NCBI GenBank assembly: GCA_014871385.1
Contig: CM026426.1
Span: 34,563,020 to 34,627,019, forward strand
DNA length: 64,000 nt
Origin: Ceratodon purpureus
Lineage: Eukaryota; Streptophyta; Bryopsida; Pseudoditrichales; Ditrichaceae
Direction of reading: 5' to 3'
In this document: positions 48,756 through 60,500 of the stretch, piece by piece
How positions within the stretch are numbered: the first letter of the stretch is position 1
Layout of the letters: each line of letters opens with the position of its first letter
Position numbers and translations under genes: made by a program
The notes under the pieces: generated by a model
What the model was told of the DNA's origin: nothing
Database searches by the model: none
The model's input: only the letters and a program-made list of their open reading frames with translations

Positions 48756-50340
48756 TCATGTGCAAAATCCACTTCGTGTGTTAGGAATCAATAGAACCGT
48801 GTCGGCGCTCATCCATGATGGCTGAGGAGATGCTGCACGTGTTTTGTTACATACAATCACAGGGTTGGTTGCGTCCACGGTTGGAGCTACTTGCTGAGGG
48901 ACTTCCTCAGGAGTATGTATGTCTTGCACATTCAATTCATTGATCTTTGGTGCTGTCGTGCATGTGCTTGCATTAACCAGTCGTAGAAGTATATCTTTGA
49001 AGTCTATCTGCATTTGTAGGACCTCCTCAATCATCACAAAATTCTGTGTTAGTTGTGATACTAGGTCACCGACACGCGATTCCAATTGAGTGATCCTTCC
49101 AATGTCTACCTCACGCCAACGATGTGACTCAAAGGGCTGATGCACTCTACTTGGAGCAACTGCACACTACTCTGGAGTATTGTGTTGCTGCAAACATGCA
49201 CAATTAGTATGCTTATTTTTGAATGAAATATGACGGGAATATAGTCCATGAATATAGTCAAGGAAAATAAAATTTAGTGGAAGCTTGAAGGAGTACCCAA
49301 TGGTATGGAGGACGTGCTTCGTATATTACCTACCTGCTTTTACAATTTCATATTGATTCCATTCAGCAAGGCAAAGAAATATATCAAACTCTGGCACTTG
49401 TCTCCAATAGGGATATAATATGCACATGCTTATGCAAAAAGATTGCGGCCCGTAAGATTTTACCTGATTATACAGTTCACTGGTAGACATAGGTCCTTGA
49501 CTTCCTATACTCTTGGATTTTTGAGGGCCCAGCGCTCTTAGCGCGTTTATTTGTTCGCTTTCTTCCTTACTTGCAACACTCATTCAATACTTCCGCAATG
49601 TGCCAAGTGCCTCATCCAGACATTTGTCATGTTGCGCACCATTGTTTGCAAAGAAATAGTCTTTCCATTCTGGTCTATCGTTCTTGACAATCCCTTTTAG
49701 ATACTTAGAGAGACACCTAACAAATAGTAGGTGATCATATGTAAAGATTTCATCTAGAGCAACATAGATTTTATCTACAACTTTATTCCACGTCCCTTTC
49801 TTCCCTCTGTAACTCCTGATTGATTGGTCCATGCTTTGCCGTGCTATGAGACCTGCCTATGCCATGCGCTATGTAAACCAATAGGCGTACATGTAGTTGT
49901 TGTGGGTACTCAATAACCGGCGACCTGCGCTTAGCATGAGCCGTCGCCATTTCACCAAGGTATGGCTTGGTGTACTCCCGCTGCAATTTTCTACGCTTCA
50001 CTTGATCTTCGTGGGATGTGCGCCATGGGTCTTGCACAGGTGGGCCACGTGAGCCCATCAGCGCCATGCAAAGCTAGGAGTATACATGTACGACAGTTGG
50101 CACCCCTTGGGAACTATTTTCTGGGTAGACAGCGTTGGAGACTCGTCAACAATTGCCATCGAGGATATCGTGTTGATCCACCCTCCCTTGACCAACAGCC
50201 TGTCAGTCAATGCCCATGTACGGTTGGGAAGGTTGCGTGCCTTTGTGATGATCTACATCAGAGTTCTGATGGTTCTCTTTCCATATAGTGTAGTCGGTTG
50301 TGTCGAAATCATCTTCGAATTCATCATCGAATGATCACTC
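48756..50340 (-). pseudogene. Decayed spliced coding remnant, unrecognised
   Basis: Minus-strand coding pieces: an acidic segment with DDEFEDDFDTTDY (about 50,330); a segment with YRGKKGTWNKVVDKIYVALD and WKDYFFANNGAQHDKCLDEA (49,584-49,832). It runs through an in-frame TGA into MSVASKEESEQINALRALGP, ends at a donor near 49,463, and an acceptor at 49,188 leads to a coiled-coil segment (ITQLESRVGDLVSQLTQNF). Frame changes and stops (TGA at 49,584, TAG near 49,170) show decay. Spliced structure and protein-like composition support a former gene; the family is unknown to me. Confidence 0.45.
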
Positions 50341-51939
50341 TCTCTCAGTGATGTTGTCCTCACGCTACATAGGAAAGGTACGGTCAAGCAAAGATGTGTG
50401 CATTTTAGGTACGGTACGTGAAAAACAAGAACAAAAACTGAATATAAATTGACAATGATGATTCGATCATAACTTTGTGTTCCAACAATATAAACTTAGG
50501 TAAAAAATTTAAACAAACTATGACTGCACTAAAAATCCTTTATATTTTTAGACCTAGAAAATCATGAAATATATAATAAAACAGAGAAATCGTACCTCAA
50601 CAAGTACGTGGGAGTTTGATACGCACCTGGAGGCAAAATTGCGAGAGGATTAAGTCCGGTCCAATTTCACCCTCCTGCACAATACGTGCTCGAAACATAA
50701 CAAAACTATGAGGATATGGTGTCGAAATTTCCCACTCTCAACGATGACGTTCTATGGTCGGTGTGAGAAAGACTAGCAAAAGTAGTGAAGAATTTGAGTC
50801 TGCGGAATCATATAGGACAAGAGAGGTATTCTCTGAAGTGCTGAATTTACGGGACAGATCAATGGAGCCGGTATTGGACCCGAACTGATCCATTAGGCTT
50901 ACAAAATCTAACGCTTGGATTTATGTGCACTTAGACCATAACTTAGTGATCCCTGTTCGAGGGTAGCTTGTACGTGAGCGCAGAGCGCAGAGCGGAGAGC
51001 GGTGAGCGCAGATTTGGAGAGCGGAGAGCAGAGAATGGGGGACAGAACCTAAAAATAGCACTTTTTTAACTAAGAATAAATTATAAAATTAGAAGATTCG
51101 AATATTCTTAGTGTATTTTTGGAAATGTACTAATTTTAGTAATTTAATTGACCCTATAACCGTGGACTAATTACAGTATTTTCATTGAATTTGTAGTTCA
51201 TATTATCTTTTCTTGGTGATTAATTTTTTAACGTGCACCTAGTACTATGCTCCTGCTCCTTCTAACTAGTTCAGGCATACAGTAATTCCCATTATCTCCT
51301 TAAATTTATATGCAAAATACTACTTAAAATGTATTGGTATTGAACCACTGAACAGGGATCAAGTAACATTTAATTTCGTAACATTTTCTTAACATTGCTA
51401 GAATTCATCCACCATAGTCTACATGCCTTTTTCCTTTTTTTTGTATATTTTTTATTTTTTTTGATATTTGTCTTGTATTTTTCATAAAATTTTCTTTATT
51501 CTATCTATCTTATTAGAGGGGTCAAAAGCCTCCTTTCATTTAATTCTCTCCTTCATTTTATTTTCACAATCATTTTATTTTCACGTTCAATTTGTTAATC
51601 TCCTTCATATTATTTTCAACCTTCATTTTAAATATTGCTATTCTTTACTTTAATCTATTTAATTTCAATTTATATAATTTGTTTTTTTTTTTTGTTTTTT
51701 TAATTTTTTTTCATTCTTTATTTTTAAAACAAAAATTTAGATGCAAAATGACCTCTGCTAAACCTTCATCTTTTTCCATTTGGTTTAGGAGGATGACAAC
51801 TTTTAAATGAATGAATAGCCGATTTTCAAGGGCGCCAAGCATCTTCTTCAGGGATATTTAAGATAAGAGTAGGGAATGTCTCTGCCTCTTTTGTGTTGGT
51901 GTTATGTGAAGCTCTTTTCCGTAGTGCGGGACAGCAGTT
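50341..51939. other. No gene recognised
   Basis: AT-rich. Contains a short degenerate GAGCG(C/G)AGA-type repeat at about 50,974-51,033. The reading frames at 51,468-51,810 are T-rich low-complexity sequence and not credible genes. Confidence 0.5.
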
Positions 51940-52392
51940 ATGGAAGACGTGAGAGATATTGTTGTTTCACTTGCTGACGATGTTTGTCCATTTCAACCAT
52001 ATGTTGAGGTGGAGGACGAAGAAGAGGTGATGGCCAACAGCCAAGGGCGTCCTTCGACAACGGATGTTGACGTCCAACCGGATGTAAGAGCTGACCCTCC
52101 ACGTTCAGAAAATTCGGATGAAATCATAGTGCTAGAGAAGGACGCAGATGTGCCTTTGCAACCACATGCATACTCGAAGGTTGGAAAGATCCCAAGGGGA
52201 ACCTATTCCAGGGAATCAGTTAATCGGAGGCGGGGAGGTGGGGCATTGCTAAAACGTTCATACCAAGGACACGCTCCAAGTGTGGGAACGAAAGTGAATG
52301 CGAATGTAGTTTGTCCTGTAGTACAGTCAGCGGCAGGCAGTCCTGCTGATAGTGTAGTGGGCCACCCTAAACGTGTTAGGTTCGAAGATTGA
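51940..52392 (+). CDS. Small acidic hypothetical protein or terminal exon
   Basis: A 150-codon frame from ATG at 51,940 to TGA. It has acidic and disordered sequence (VEVEDEEEVM, ENSDEIIVLEKDADVP) and a basic end (GHPKRVRFED). Third-position composition differs from the AT-rich surroundings, which supports real coding. A CAG just before TTATGG at 51,938 could make this a last exon. An AATAAA-like AATAAAAG follows about 30 bp after the stop. No motif recognised; could be a transposon-derived fragment. Confidence 0.5.
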   Translation: MEDVRDIVVSLADDVCPFQPYVEVEDEEEVMANSQGRPSTTDVDVQPDVRADPPRSENSDEIIVLEKDADVPLQPHAYSKVGKIPRGTYSRESVNRRRGGGALLKRSYQGHAPSVGTKVNANVVCPVVQSAAGSPADSVVGHPKRVRFED

Positions 52393-52588
52393 GACATCTA
52401 ATAACAAGTATATGTTTGCTGTAATAAAAGATACATGTCAGGGGATACGAAGTATATAGTGCACTTGTTCAAGATAGAATGTTTTCAAATAGAGTGCAAT
52501 TAATGTGAACGACAAAGCTCTTAATATAATGAAAAAGTCAATACACCTTCTATATTGCTGACTTAGTACATGGGATATTACTAAAATA

Positions 52589-52837
52589 TGACCATATTCG
52601 TTATTTTGAGACAATTTCAGAACTTTGAGACTTTTTGCCTACAATTTCAGCAATTGTTTTTAGACAATTTGAACTTTTTTTCGACTTTCTAATTATAGAT
52701 TATCCTCGAATCGAGGATAATCTTCCCATATATAGTCAAAACGTTTTTGACAAATATAGAATCAATCAAGAAATCAATGAAAAAGCTATAGTCAAGCATT
52801 AAATTGAGACTATGAAAAGTCTCAATATAATGAATAT
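52589..52837. mobile_element. MITE-like inverted-repeat segment
   Basis: About 250 bp with inverted ends (ccatattcgttattttgaga at 52,589 and its near complement at about 52,817-52,837; three mismatches in some 20). It encloses a perfect palindrome with 12-bp arms GATTATCCTCGA (52,698-52,709 and 52,711-52,722). No coding. It sits just downstream of the MULE transposase. Confidence 0.5.
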
Positions 52838-52906
52838 GGTGTTAAATCATTCACTACGTGACAAATGGCCATTGTGGAAATGGCAGTTGTAAAGTAGGAG
52901 GGCTAC

Positions 52907-55900
52907 CTACTTCTTCGCCAAGGGGTGACGCAAGATTCCACTCTCTAGGAGAAGCTTGACCTCGTTGAAGCTAAATAAAGGCGCATGGATGAAAAGCTCC
53001 GCTTCGGGATCACGGTTGCAGACCTTCAAGAGTATGTAGTATAGGTGCTTACAATACGTGAACAGAGTCTTGCCACGGAACGTAGTCATCGTCTTCTTGA
53101 ATGCTGGGCAAGTGCAACCAGGGTAAGAACTGATGGTAATCTGGTACCGCGTGATGTGTGGAGCGACGCCCGAATCCAGCCCAATGATGCAACCGTGGCC
53201 CGGCTCAGGTATCATGGTGACGGAACGGAGGCGCGCTTTAAGAGACTCGGAGGAGCCCATGGAGAGTCGCTGCGCTTGATTGGGACGAGTGGCAGTGCGC
53301 TTCACCATCTTGCCGTCTCTCTTCCCTGGGTAGCGGTCAGCGTCTGCAGGGACTGGCAGCGAGCTGAGATTTGCAGGGGGCGGGGCACAGGAGAAGAGGC
53401 GTCTTGGGGAGACCGGTTTCTTCTGCGGAAGTTGAAAGCCCGCTGCTTCGAGGGCAAGAATCTCAGTAAGTTTTAGGTTAGTACCTAGTTTCACTGGCCA
53501 CACCTCTGGAATGGAGGGGAATTCCTGGTCCTTTGAGTAGTGTGCTACCCACTTGCGCTTAGAGCCTTTCACGCAACGCTCGATATCGTCGGAGTAGAAG
53601 AAGAACTCAGTCTTCTCCACTAGGTTCCTGCGATAGTTAGTCCAGAGCCCAGTGTAGGTCGGTGCAGCTGTGCAATGGGGCCCCCTGACGATTCTCTCAG
53701 TGCACTTCTTCTTCGTTTCAGCTCTTTGGGCCCAGCAGCACTTCGCAGAAAGTTTGTGAAGTCTCGAAATGTGCCACTCCTTCACGTCCACCTTGGTTCC
53801 TTCAACCGCGTTGACATGGCGAATGCCGCCCTTGTTCACAGGTGAAGGTAAAGGGGAATCAACTTCCTGGGCAGGAGGTTGGGTACATTGTACCTCGGTG
53901 TCGTGTTCGGAGTCGTCTTCCACAATGACGGGCATCTGCATAGGGCGAGCCCTGACGGCACGTCTTGGGCCTCTTGGGCGTGAGAAGTTGGTCTTATCCG
54001 GGCGATGAGACTCTTCGTCAGCTCCGATAAGGACGTCGGCTTTTCGCTTCTGTGAACCGAAGACTTCCGCTCCTGGCATGATAGGCTGACGGGTGCAGAA
54101 CTCATCCGCGCCTGGCATATCGAGCATGGGCTTGTCGAGCAGTGTAGGATTTCCCCATTTCTTCGCGTTGCGTTCCGCCATCCGAAGCCTGAGTTCCTTC
54201 TTGGATGGTCCTGTTCCGCCGACGTCACCTTTGAGGAACTGGTAGTAGTTGACAACCTGTAGAAAAGCCCGAACGAAATCGTCCACGGTAGCAACGTACA
54301 GGTCGTTCCCATTGTTTCCTGAAGCTTGGAGCCACTTGTTGTGAACTGTTTCGGCGAGGTTACAGGTGGGCATCTCTGTGAGTTCTTCTTTCGTGAATTT
54401 CTGCAGATTTGACAGTAGGTGCTGTTAGATTCACGGATTAGAGTTCTGTAGGTTAGGGCTAGGAAACCAGTATCAAAAACATCAAAACAGAGTGCAGAGA
54501 TAATACGTCGGTCATGAATCCCCCCCACTGGCGGAAGCGGTGGTGCCAGAATGACAGCCACTGATCGAGTTTGATGAGCCCGCTCTCGCCAACGACCCCG
54601 GTGGATGCCCACCATGCTCGCAACGCGTGGTACAGAGTTTCCGCCTCTGCCATGCTGGTCGCATTCTTGTACTGAGTGCACATCTTCTTGTGCTGTTCCC
54701 AGAGTTCTTCGGGGAAGTGCTTCTGCGTATACGCCACCATGTTCTGAGTCCAGTGGAACAAGCACGACCTCTCCCGGTCCTCCATTGGGTCCTCTTTGTT
54801 GCCATTGCCGTAAAGGATTCGCACTGCATTCCAATTCGCCTGTGCGTTATCCGCCATGAACCCCTTGAAGTTCGGCGCTGCAACGCCATTGATCTCCATG
54901 ACCAGGTTCAGGTTTTTCCAGAAGACGAGCTGCACCTCCGTGTCCTCGGACTGCATGTCGCAATTGGCGATTGTCATCACGCGGCAGTAGGTGGCGTCGT
55001 ACACATGGCACGCCATCGTCGACTAGTCTTTGACGCGTTTTACATGGTCGAACATGATCCATGCGTTCTCCAAATCGCCACCAGCTTGCATACGGCTGAC
55101 CAAGTCGACACCACTGCCCGGCCTGACCTCCGACATCTTGAAGACAAAGACTTTGTCACGCATGGATCCCTGACCAGGAAACCTATTCTCCTGGACATAC
55201 GCCCAGAGACTGTTACCACGGAGCTTGGTGATACCGTCCATGATTCCTTACCTTACGAATTTTTTGAAAGTGGCGACTTTGTTGCGGATGTTGGGCGACG
55301 CCATGTCTTTGCATCGATCCAGAACAGGAACTAGCTCCTCCATCGTCAGTTTCCTCGGTGGTGCATCCTCGGGCTGTAGAAGGTAGCTCCCGATGAGGAG
55401 TTTGCTCGCCTCCAGGACAACGGCGCTCTTTGTTGCTTTGTTGTTCATCTCAACCTGCTCTTCTATTAAGCTACTAATCTCTGCTTTAGAGTCTCTGTAG
55501 TCTCCAACTTTCACTGGATGATCATGTGTTCCTATGTGAAAACAAGCTCTAGTCTGATTCGGTTTGCCCACAACGTAATAAATCTTAGCCTTGCATGTAG
55601 CTACACATGATGGAGGTTCTTTAGATACCTTGCACACTAGCGTCGAGTCAGATGGAGGAGGCTGATCCATGAGAAAAGCTTGCAGGGTACACCCTTCGAA
55701 CTCAGTCTCGTTAACCTCGGAGATCTTGGGAACACGCTTTAGGAAGTCACAGTCCTTGTTGCTGCAACGCAACCATCCGACGCAGGTGGAACTTCGAAAA
55801 GACAGTCCGAAGTCGTTTTTGATGTTTGTTGTGATGGTCTTGGTCCACAAGTGTCCGTCGTATCGTTTGTCCATTCCCTGCATAGACTTGGCGGCGAGCT

Positions 55901-56662
55901 TAGAGGAACCTGCAGCAGCTGGGGGCAACTCAAAAAGAACCGGACCATCAAACTTCGCAGGCAAGTACTCTACTCTCTCGTGTCTAATAGTGGAATAGTC
56001 TATCTTCTTCAAAATGTTTTTGGACCCACGCGTCTTAGCAATCTCTTTAAGGAGCGGAACAATGCTAACTGTGACCTGGGACAATGGAGGAGACACATTG
56101 GAAGGAGGAGCATCTCCATGGACCTTAGGCACCAACTTCACGGGACTGACTTCGTCATCAGAAGAGAGAGATATGACGGTCGGAGGAGGTTTCTCTACAT
56201 CGAAGTCTCGGTACCAGGCTCGACTTTGACTTTGACATCACGAGGTAAGGGAGTCTGAATTGTGCAAGTAGAAGAGCGACGGGGGGTGAGGATCTCAGTG
56301 GATGCAGCCATAAGAGAATCAGTAAGTCCATAGACTCTATAGGATCCAGGGAGGAGTCTCCACTGCAAAATGTTGTTCTTATCTCTCACTGAAGGTTGCC
56401 CGAGGGTGTGGGTAACCTCGGCAGTAACGTCATCAAAGATCTCCTCCTCTATACTGATGGAATCCTCTCGAAAATGGAATCTGAGACTGAGGCGAAGAGA
56501 GGACACCGTAGCTAGACCATCGTCATCTACGCGAAACCTAAGAGGGATGCCCATGCCTTGGGCGTACAGACAGACCATCCCTATATTTGCAGGCAACTCA
56601 GAGATACTAGAGGAAGAAGGGAGAAGAGTGAGTGTACTAGCCAAGCTGTATCGCGAGAGCAA
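52907..56662 (-). pseudogene. Mutator-like (MULE) transposase with SWIM zinc finger, disrupted
   Basis: Reads from 56,662 to 52,907 on the minus strand. The N-terminal part is disordered. A conserved region follows (RYDGHLWTKTITTNI, NDFGLSFRSSTC, TRACFHIGTHDHPVKVGDYR), then the transposase core (GDLENAWIMFDHVKRVKD, ACHVYDATYCRV, FMADNAQANWNAVRILYG, ERSCLFHW, FWHHRFRQWGGFM). A 106-bp intron (54,401-54,506) joins in phase to KFTKEELTEMPTCNLAETVH. Near the C-terminus is a SWIM finger, C-x-C-x18-C-x-H (GCTCPAFKK to YCKHLYY). MULE transposases mobilise elements with long inverted ends; the SWIM finger is typical of MuDR-like proteins. Breaks: a frame change near 56,200, TAA at 55,248-55,250 and TAG at 55,023-55,025, all inside otherwise smooth frames. 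Element ends were not identified. Confidence 0.85.
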
Positions 56663-57405
56663 AGTGAGAGGAATGATGCATCGCTGTTGATCATTTTATT
56701 CAAATTGGAATGTCCATGTGGACGACTAGGTAATGATTCATTCTGCTACGTAACGAATGTATGATTTAAGAGAGCCGGCGCTAACTGATTAGAATGTTAC
56801 TTTTTGCAGGCCCATAAATATGTGGTAAGATTTTCAGAATATTGCTTTAAGTGTTTAAACCGTGGAGCAGATTCTATTTTTTATGGGGTTTGATTGGATT
56901 AAAAAGAGCCGTCTTTTCCTTCTGCATTTAAAACAATAAATATATAGAATTTGAATTAATCATATTCATGCATTAGTTATATATATATAGGACTAATGCA
57001 AGCATATGATTTATTCAAATTCTATATTTTATTCAGTGTTAAGGTTCCTCAATTTTCATAATAGATTGCTGGACAGACAGACCACCCAAATTTCCCAGGT
57101 AACTGAGGTAAGTAGTGAGAAGAGTGAGTGAAGTAGCGAAGCGATATCATGAGAGCAAAGTGATTGGATTGATGCATCGCTATTGATCATTATATTTAGG
57201 TTGGAATGTCCATATTTGATTTTTGATTTAAGAGAGACGGCGCTAACTAATTTGAATGCTGCTTTTTGCAGGCCCAAGTATAAAAGGTAGGATTTTATAG
57301 AACTAAGCATATAATGTTTGAATCGTGAACCCGATTCCATTTGATATGTGGGTAGGTGAGATTAGAGTGAGCCGTCAGAGCCTTCTATATTTAATACAAG
57401 TATAC
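56562..57405. repeat. Direct duplication of the MULE 5' region around a palindrome
   Basis: 56,562-56,936 and 57,070-57,405 are diverged direct copies (cagacagacca, gagaagagtgagtg, gatgcatcgct-ttgatcatt, tttttgcaggccca, gagccgtc-ccttct). The first copy includes the start of the MULE frame at 56,662. Between the copies lies an inverted repeat (56,934-57,033). Confidence 0.75.
56934..57033. repeat. 100-bp near-perfect palindrome, MITE-like
   Basis: Arms 56,942-56,977 and 56,992-57,027 are inverted complements with about three mismatches in 36. The loop is a TATATATATATA run. The match extends weakly outward. It may be a short foldback element inserted between the two direct copies. Confidence 0.8.
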
Positions 57406-57566
57406 CATTGCACAATGAAATCTATTATTATTTTGCGGACATGTTTTTCTTCTTCCAATTTAGATTTATCAGATGAACTTTAATTCAAAATGCATTTATT
57501 TATAGTCTAGGCATAGGGAAAGTATTCACGACTGAGAGTGAGGGGTTGAAGGTTTGGGATATATAA

Positions 57567-60500
57567 GATGAAGGGCAGTTAGAAGGAGAGCTATTTTGTG
57601 ATGAGAGGGGACGATTCTTGTTAGGTAGACACATGAAGGAGAGGGGAGGATCATCTCCCTCTAGTTGTGTCACCCGTAAACCTAGAAGAAAAGCATATGG
57701 TACGGATTTTACGAATAGGAGAGCGAGGAAGAGGAGAGAGACACGTAGAAAGGCGAATTCTAGAGGCAACATTTCGGGTGCACCTCTGAAGGTTCGAGGA
57801 GCTGGGCTGCCTTTGGCAATTAAATTCTGTAGCATTCGTAAACTCATTCTGGAGTCGATCATAGCGGTAGAAGAAGAGGTTTTAGGGGACAACTTAGTTG
57901 AGCATCGGGAGCATGATATAATTAATAGCGGAGAAAAACAGATAGAGATGACGGAAGAACTCGGGCTCAGTTCCAGTCCACCTTTAGAGACACCACAACC
58001 TTCTTTCGGTTTTAAGGAGTGTTCGATAAGAGGCACAGATTCACATTCGGGCGAACATTCTAACACGGATGTGGTAAGTTTCGTAATTGCTACATTGAAT
58101 TATCTGAATGTTAATTATGTATTTTGTAGAGTAACATTCAGTTCTTTGCAATGTCCTCGCGTTTTATTTTTTTACTGATAAGAATTACGATGTTGCATCA
58201 AACATAGATAATGTTAAGAAAAAAAGATGCGAGGTAGAAATTATGGACATTGCCTTAAATTTATGTACAGATTCTCAATTGGTTTAGGATTGATCTAGAG
58301 GTCGTACAGGAAAAGACGCCAGAAGTGGATGCGGGCGAGGAGTCAGATCCTGATACTTTGATAAGAGTGGCTCGTAGAGCAAGGCGAGAAATTATGGAGG
58401 CGGGCGAAGGTGGGGAAGAAAACGCTGCAAGGCTAGCGGGACGAGGGGACCCCGGGAGTCCATCCCAGAGGAGTTTGAACAAAGACCAATTGCAATGTAC
58501 AATGGCGGGGCCCCTTGATGACAACGAGTGTCAGGAGATAGAGGTCGCGGATCGAGGGAGAAGGGTAGGTGGTCCAGGGAGAGGGAGAGGTCGAGGAACT
58601 CGAGGGAGGAAGAGAAGTGGGGGCACATCACAACTCCAACTTGCGGCATCGGAGTTTGAGCATTCTGTTGGAAGAATGGCGGCAGGTGGAGAAGACCGTG
58701 GGGTTGTGGAGATGAGCAGTGCAGGCGGAGAGACAGATCGTGATGGAGCCACAGAGGAGGTAAGGGTTCGGATTTCCGAAGTTGGGTTCATGAATATTGC
58801 TATGGTTGAGGTTTCGGATTCGCATATTGTTCAGCACAAGGTCGTGAAAGGAGAGATTCGAATTGCAAGTGTCCCTGCAGCTCAGTCTGCGAATGCAGAG
58901 GTTGCGAGTTGGGCAGTGATTGTTGAGATGCTCGCATTTGTTGTGGGTGGGGTTTCGGAACTAGAGGGAGTGTACACTAGTTGGGGTTTTGGGGAGGTGG
59001 GGGGAGGCCGCGAGGGCACATTGGAGTGGGATGCGACTGCCATGGCCGCGAAGGCAAGGGGGCGCGGGTTGTACATTCTGTACAGAATGTGGGCGTTTGG
59101 GGAGGTGGAGGGAGGCCGCGAGGGCACATTGGACTGGGATGCGACTGCCATGGCCGCGAAGGCAAGTGGGAGTGTAGACCCACATTCTGTACAGAATGTG
59201 GGGAAGACGCAGATGGGGGAGGTGGAGGGAGGCCGCGAGGGCACATTGGAGTGGGATGCGACTGCCATGGCCACGGAGGCAAGGGGGCGCGGGTTGTACA
59301 TTCTGTACAGAATGTGGGCGTTTGGGGAGGTGGAGGGAGGCCGCGAGGGCACATTGGAGTGGGATGCGACTGCCATGGCCGCGAAGGCAAGGGGGCGGGG
59401 GATGTACATTCGGTACAGCATGTGGGGATTTGGGGAGGTGGGGGGAGGCCGCGAGGGCACATTGGAGTGGGATGCGACTGCCATGGCCGCGAAGGCAAGG
59501 GGGCGGGGGATGTACATTCTGTACAGAATGTGGGCGTTTGGGGAGGTGGAGGGAGGCCGCGAGGGCACATTGGAGTGGGATGCGACTGCCATGGCCGCGA
59601 AGGCAAGTGGGAGTGTAGACCCACATTCTGTACAGAATGTGGGGAAGACGCAGATGGGGGAGGTGGAGGGAGGCCGCGAGGGCACATTGGAGTGGGATGC
59701 GACTGCCATGGCCACGGAGGCAAGGGGGCGCGGGTTGTACAATCTGTACAGAATGTGGGCGTTTGGGGAGGTGGAGGGAGGCCGCGAGGGCACATTGGAG
59801 TGGGATGCGACTGCCATGGCCACGGAGGCAAGGGGGCGCGGGTTGTACATTCTGTACAGAATGTGGGCGTTTGGCGAGGTGGAGGGAGGCCGCGAGGGCA
59901 CATTGGAGTGGGATGCGACTGCCATGGCCACGGAGGCAAGGGGGCGCGGGTTGTACATTCTGTACAGAATGTGGGCGTTTGGGGAGGTGGAGGGAGGCCG
60001 CGAGGGCACATTGGAGTGGGATGCGACTGCCATGGCCACGGAGGCAAGGGGGCGCGGGTTGTACATTCTGTACAGAATGCGGGGGTTTGGGGAGGTGGAG
60101 GGAGGCCGCGAGGGCACATTGGAGTGGGATGCGACTGCCATGGCCGCGAAGGCAAGGAGGCGGGTGTTGTACATTCTGTACAGAATGTGGGCGTTTGGGG
60201 AGGTGGAGGGAGGCCGCGAGGGCACATTGGAGTGGGATGCGACTGCTATGGCGGGGAAGGCAAGTGGGAGTGTAGACCCACATTCTGTACAGAATGTGGG
60301 GAAGACGCAGATGGGGGAGGTGGAGGGAGGCCGCGAGGGCACATTGGAGTGGGATGCGACTGCCATGGCCACGGAGGCAAGGGGGCGCGGGTTGTACATT
60401 CTGTACAGAATGCGGGGGTTTGGGGAGGTGGAGGGAGGCCGCGAGGGCACATTGGAGTGGGATGCGACTGCCATGGCCGCGAAGGCAAGGAGGCGGGTGT

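Noticed and set aside
51468-51810. T-rich plus-strand frames with apparent hydrophobic segments
   Set aside because: Low-complexity AT sequence gives Phe/Leu/Ile runs that imitate membrane spans.
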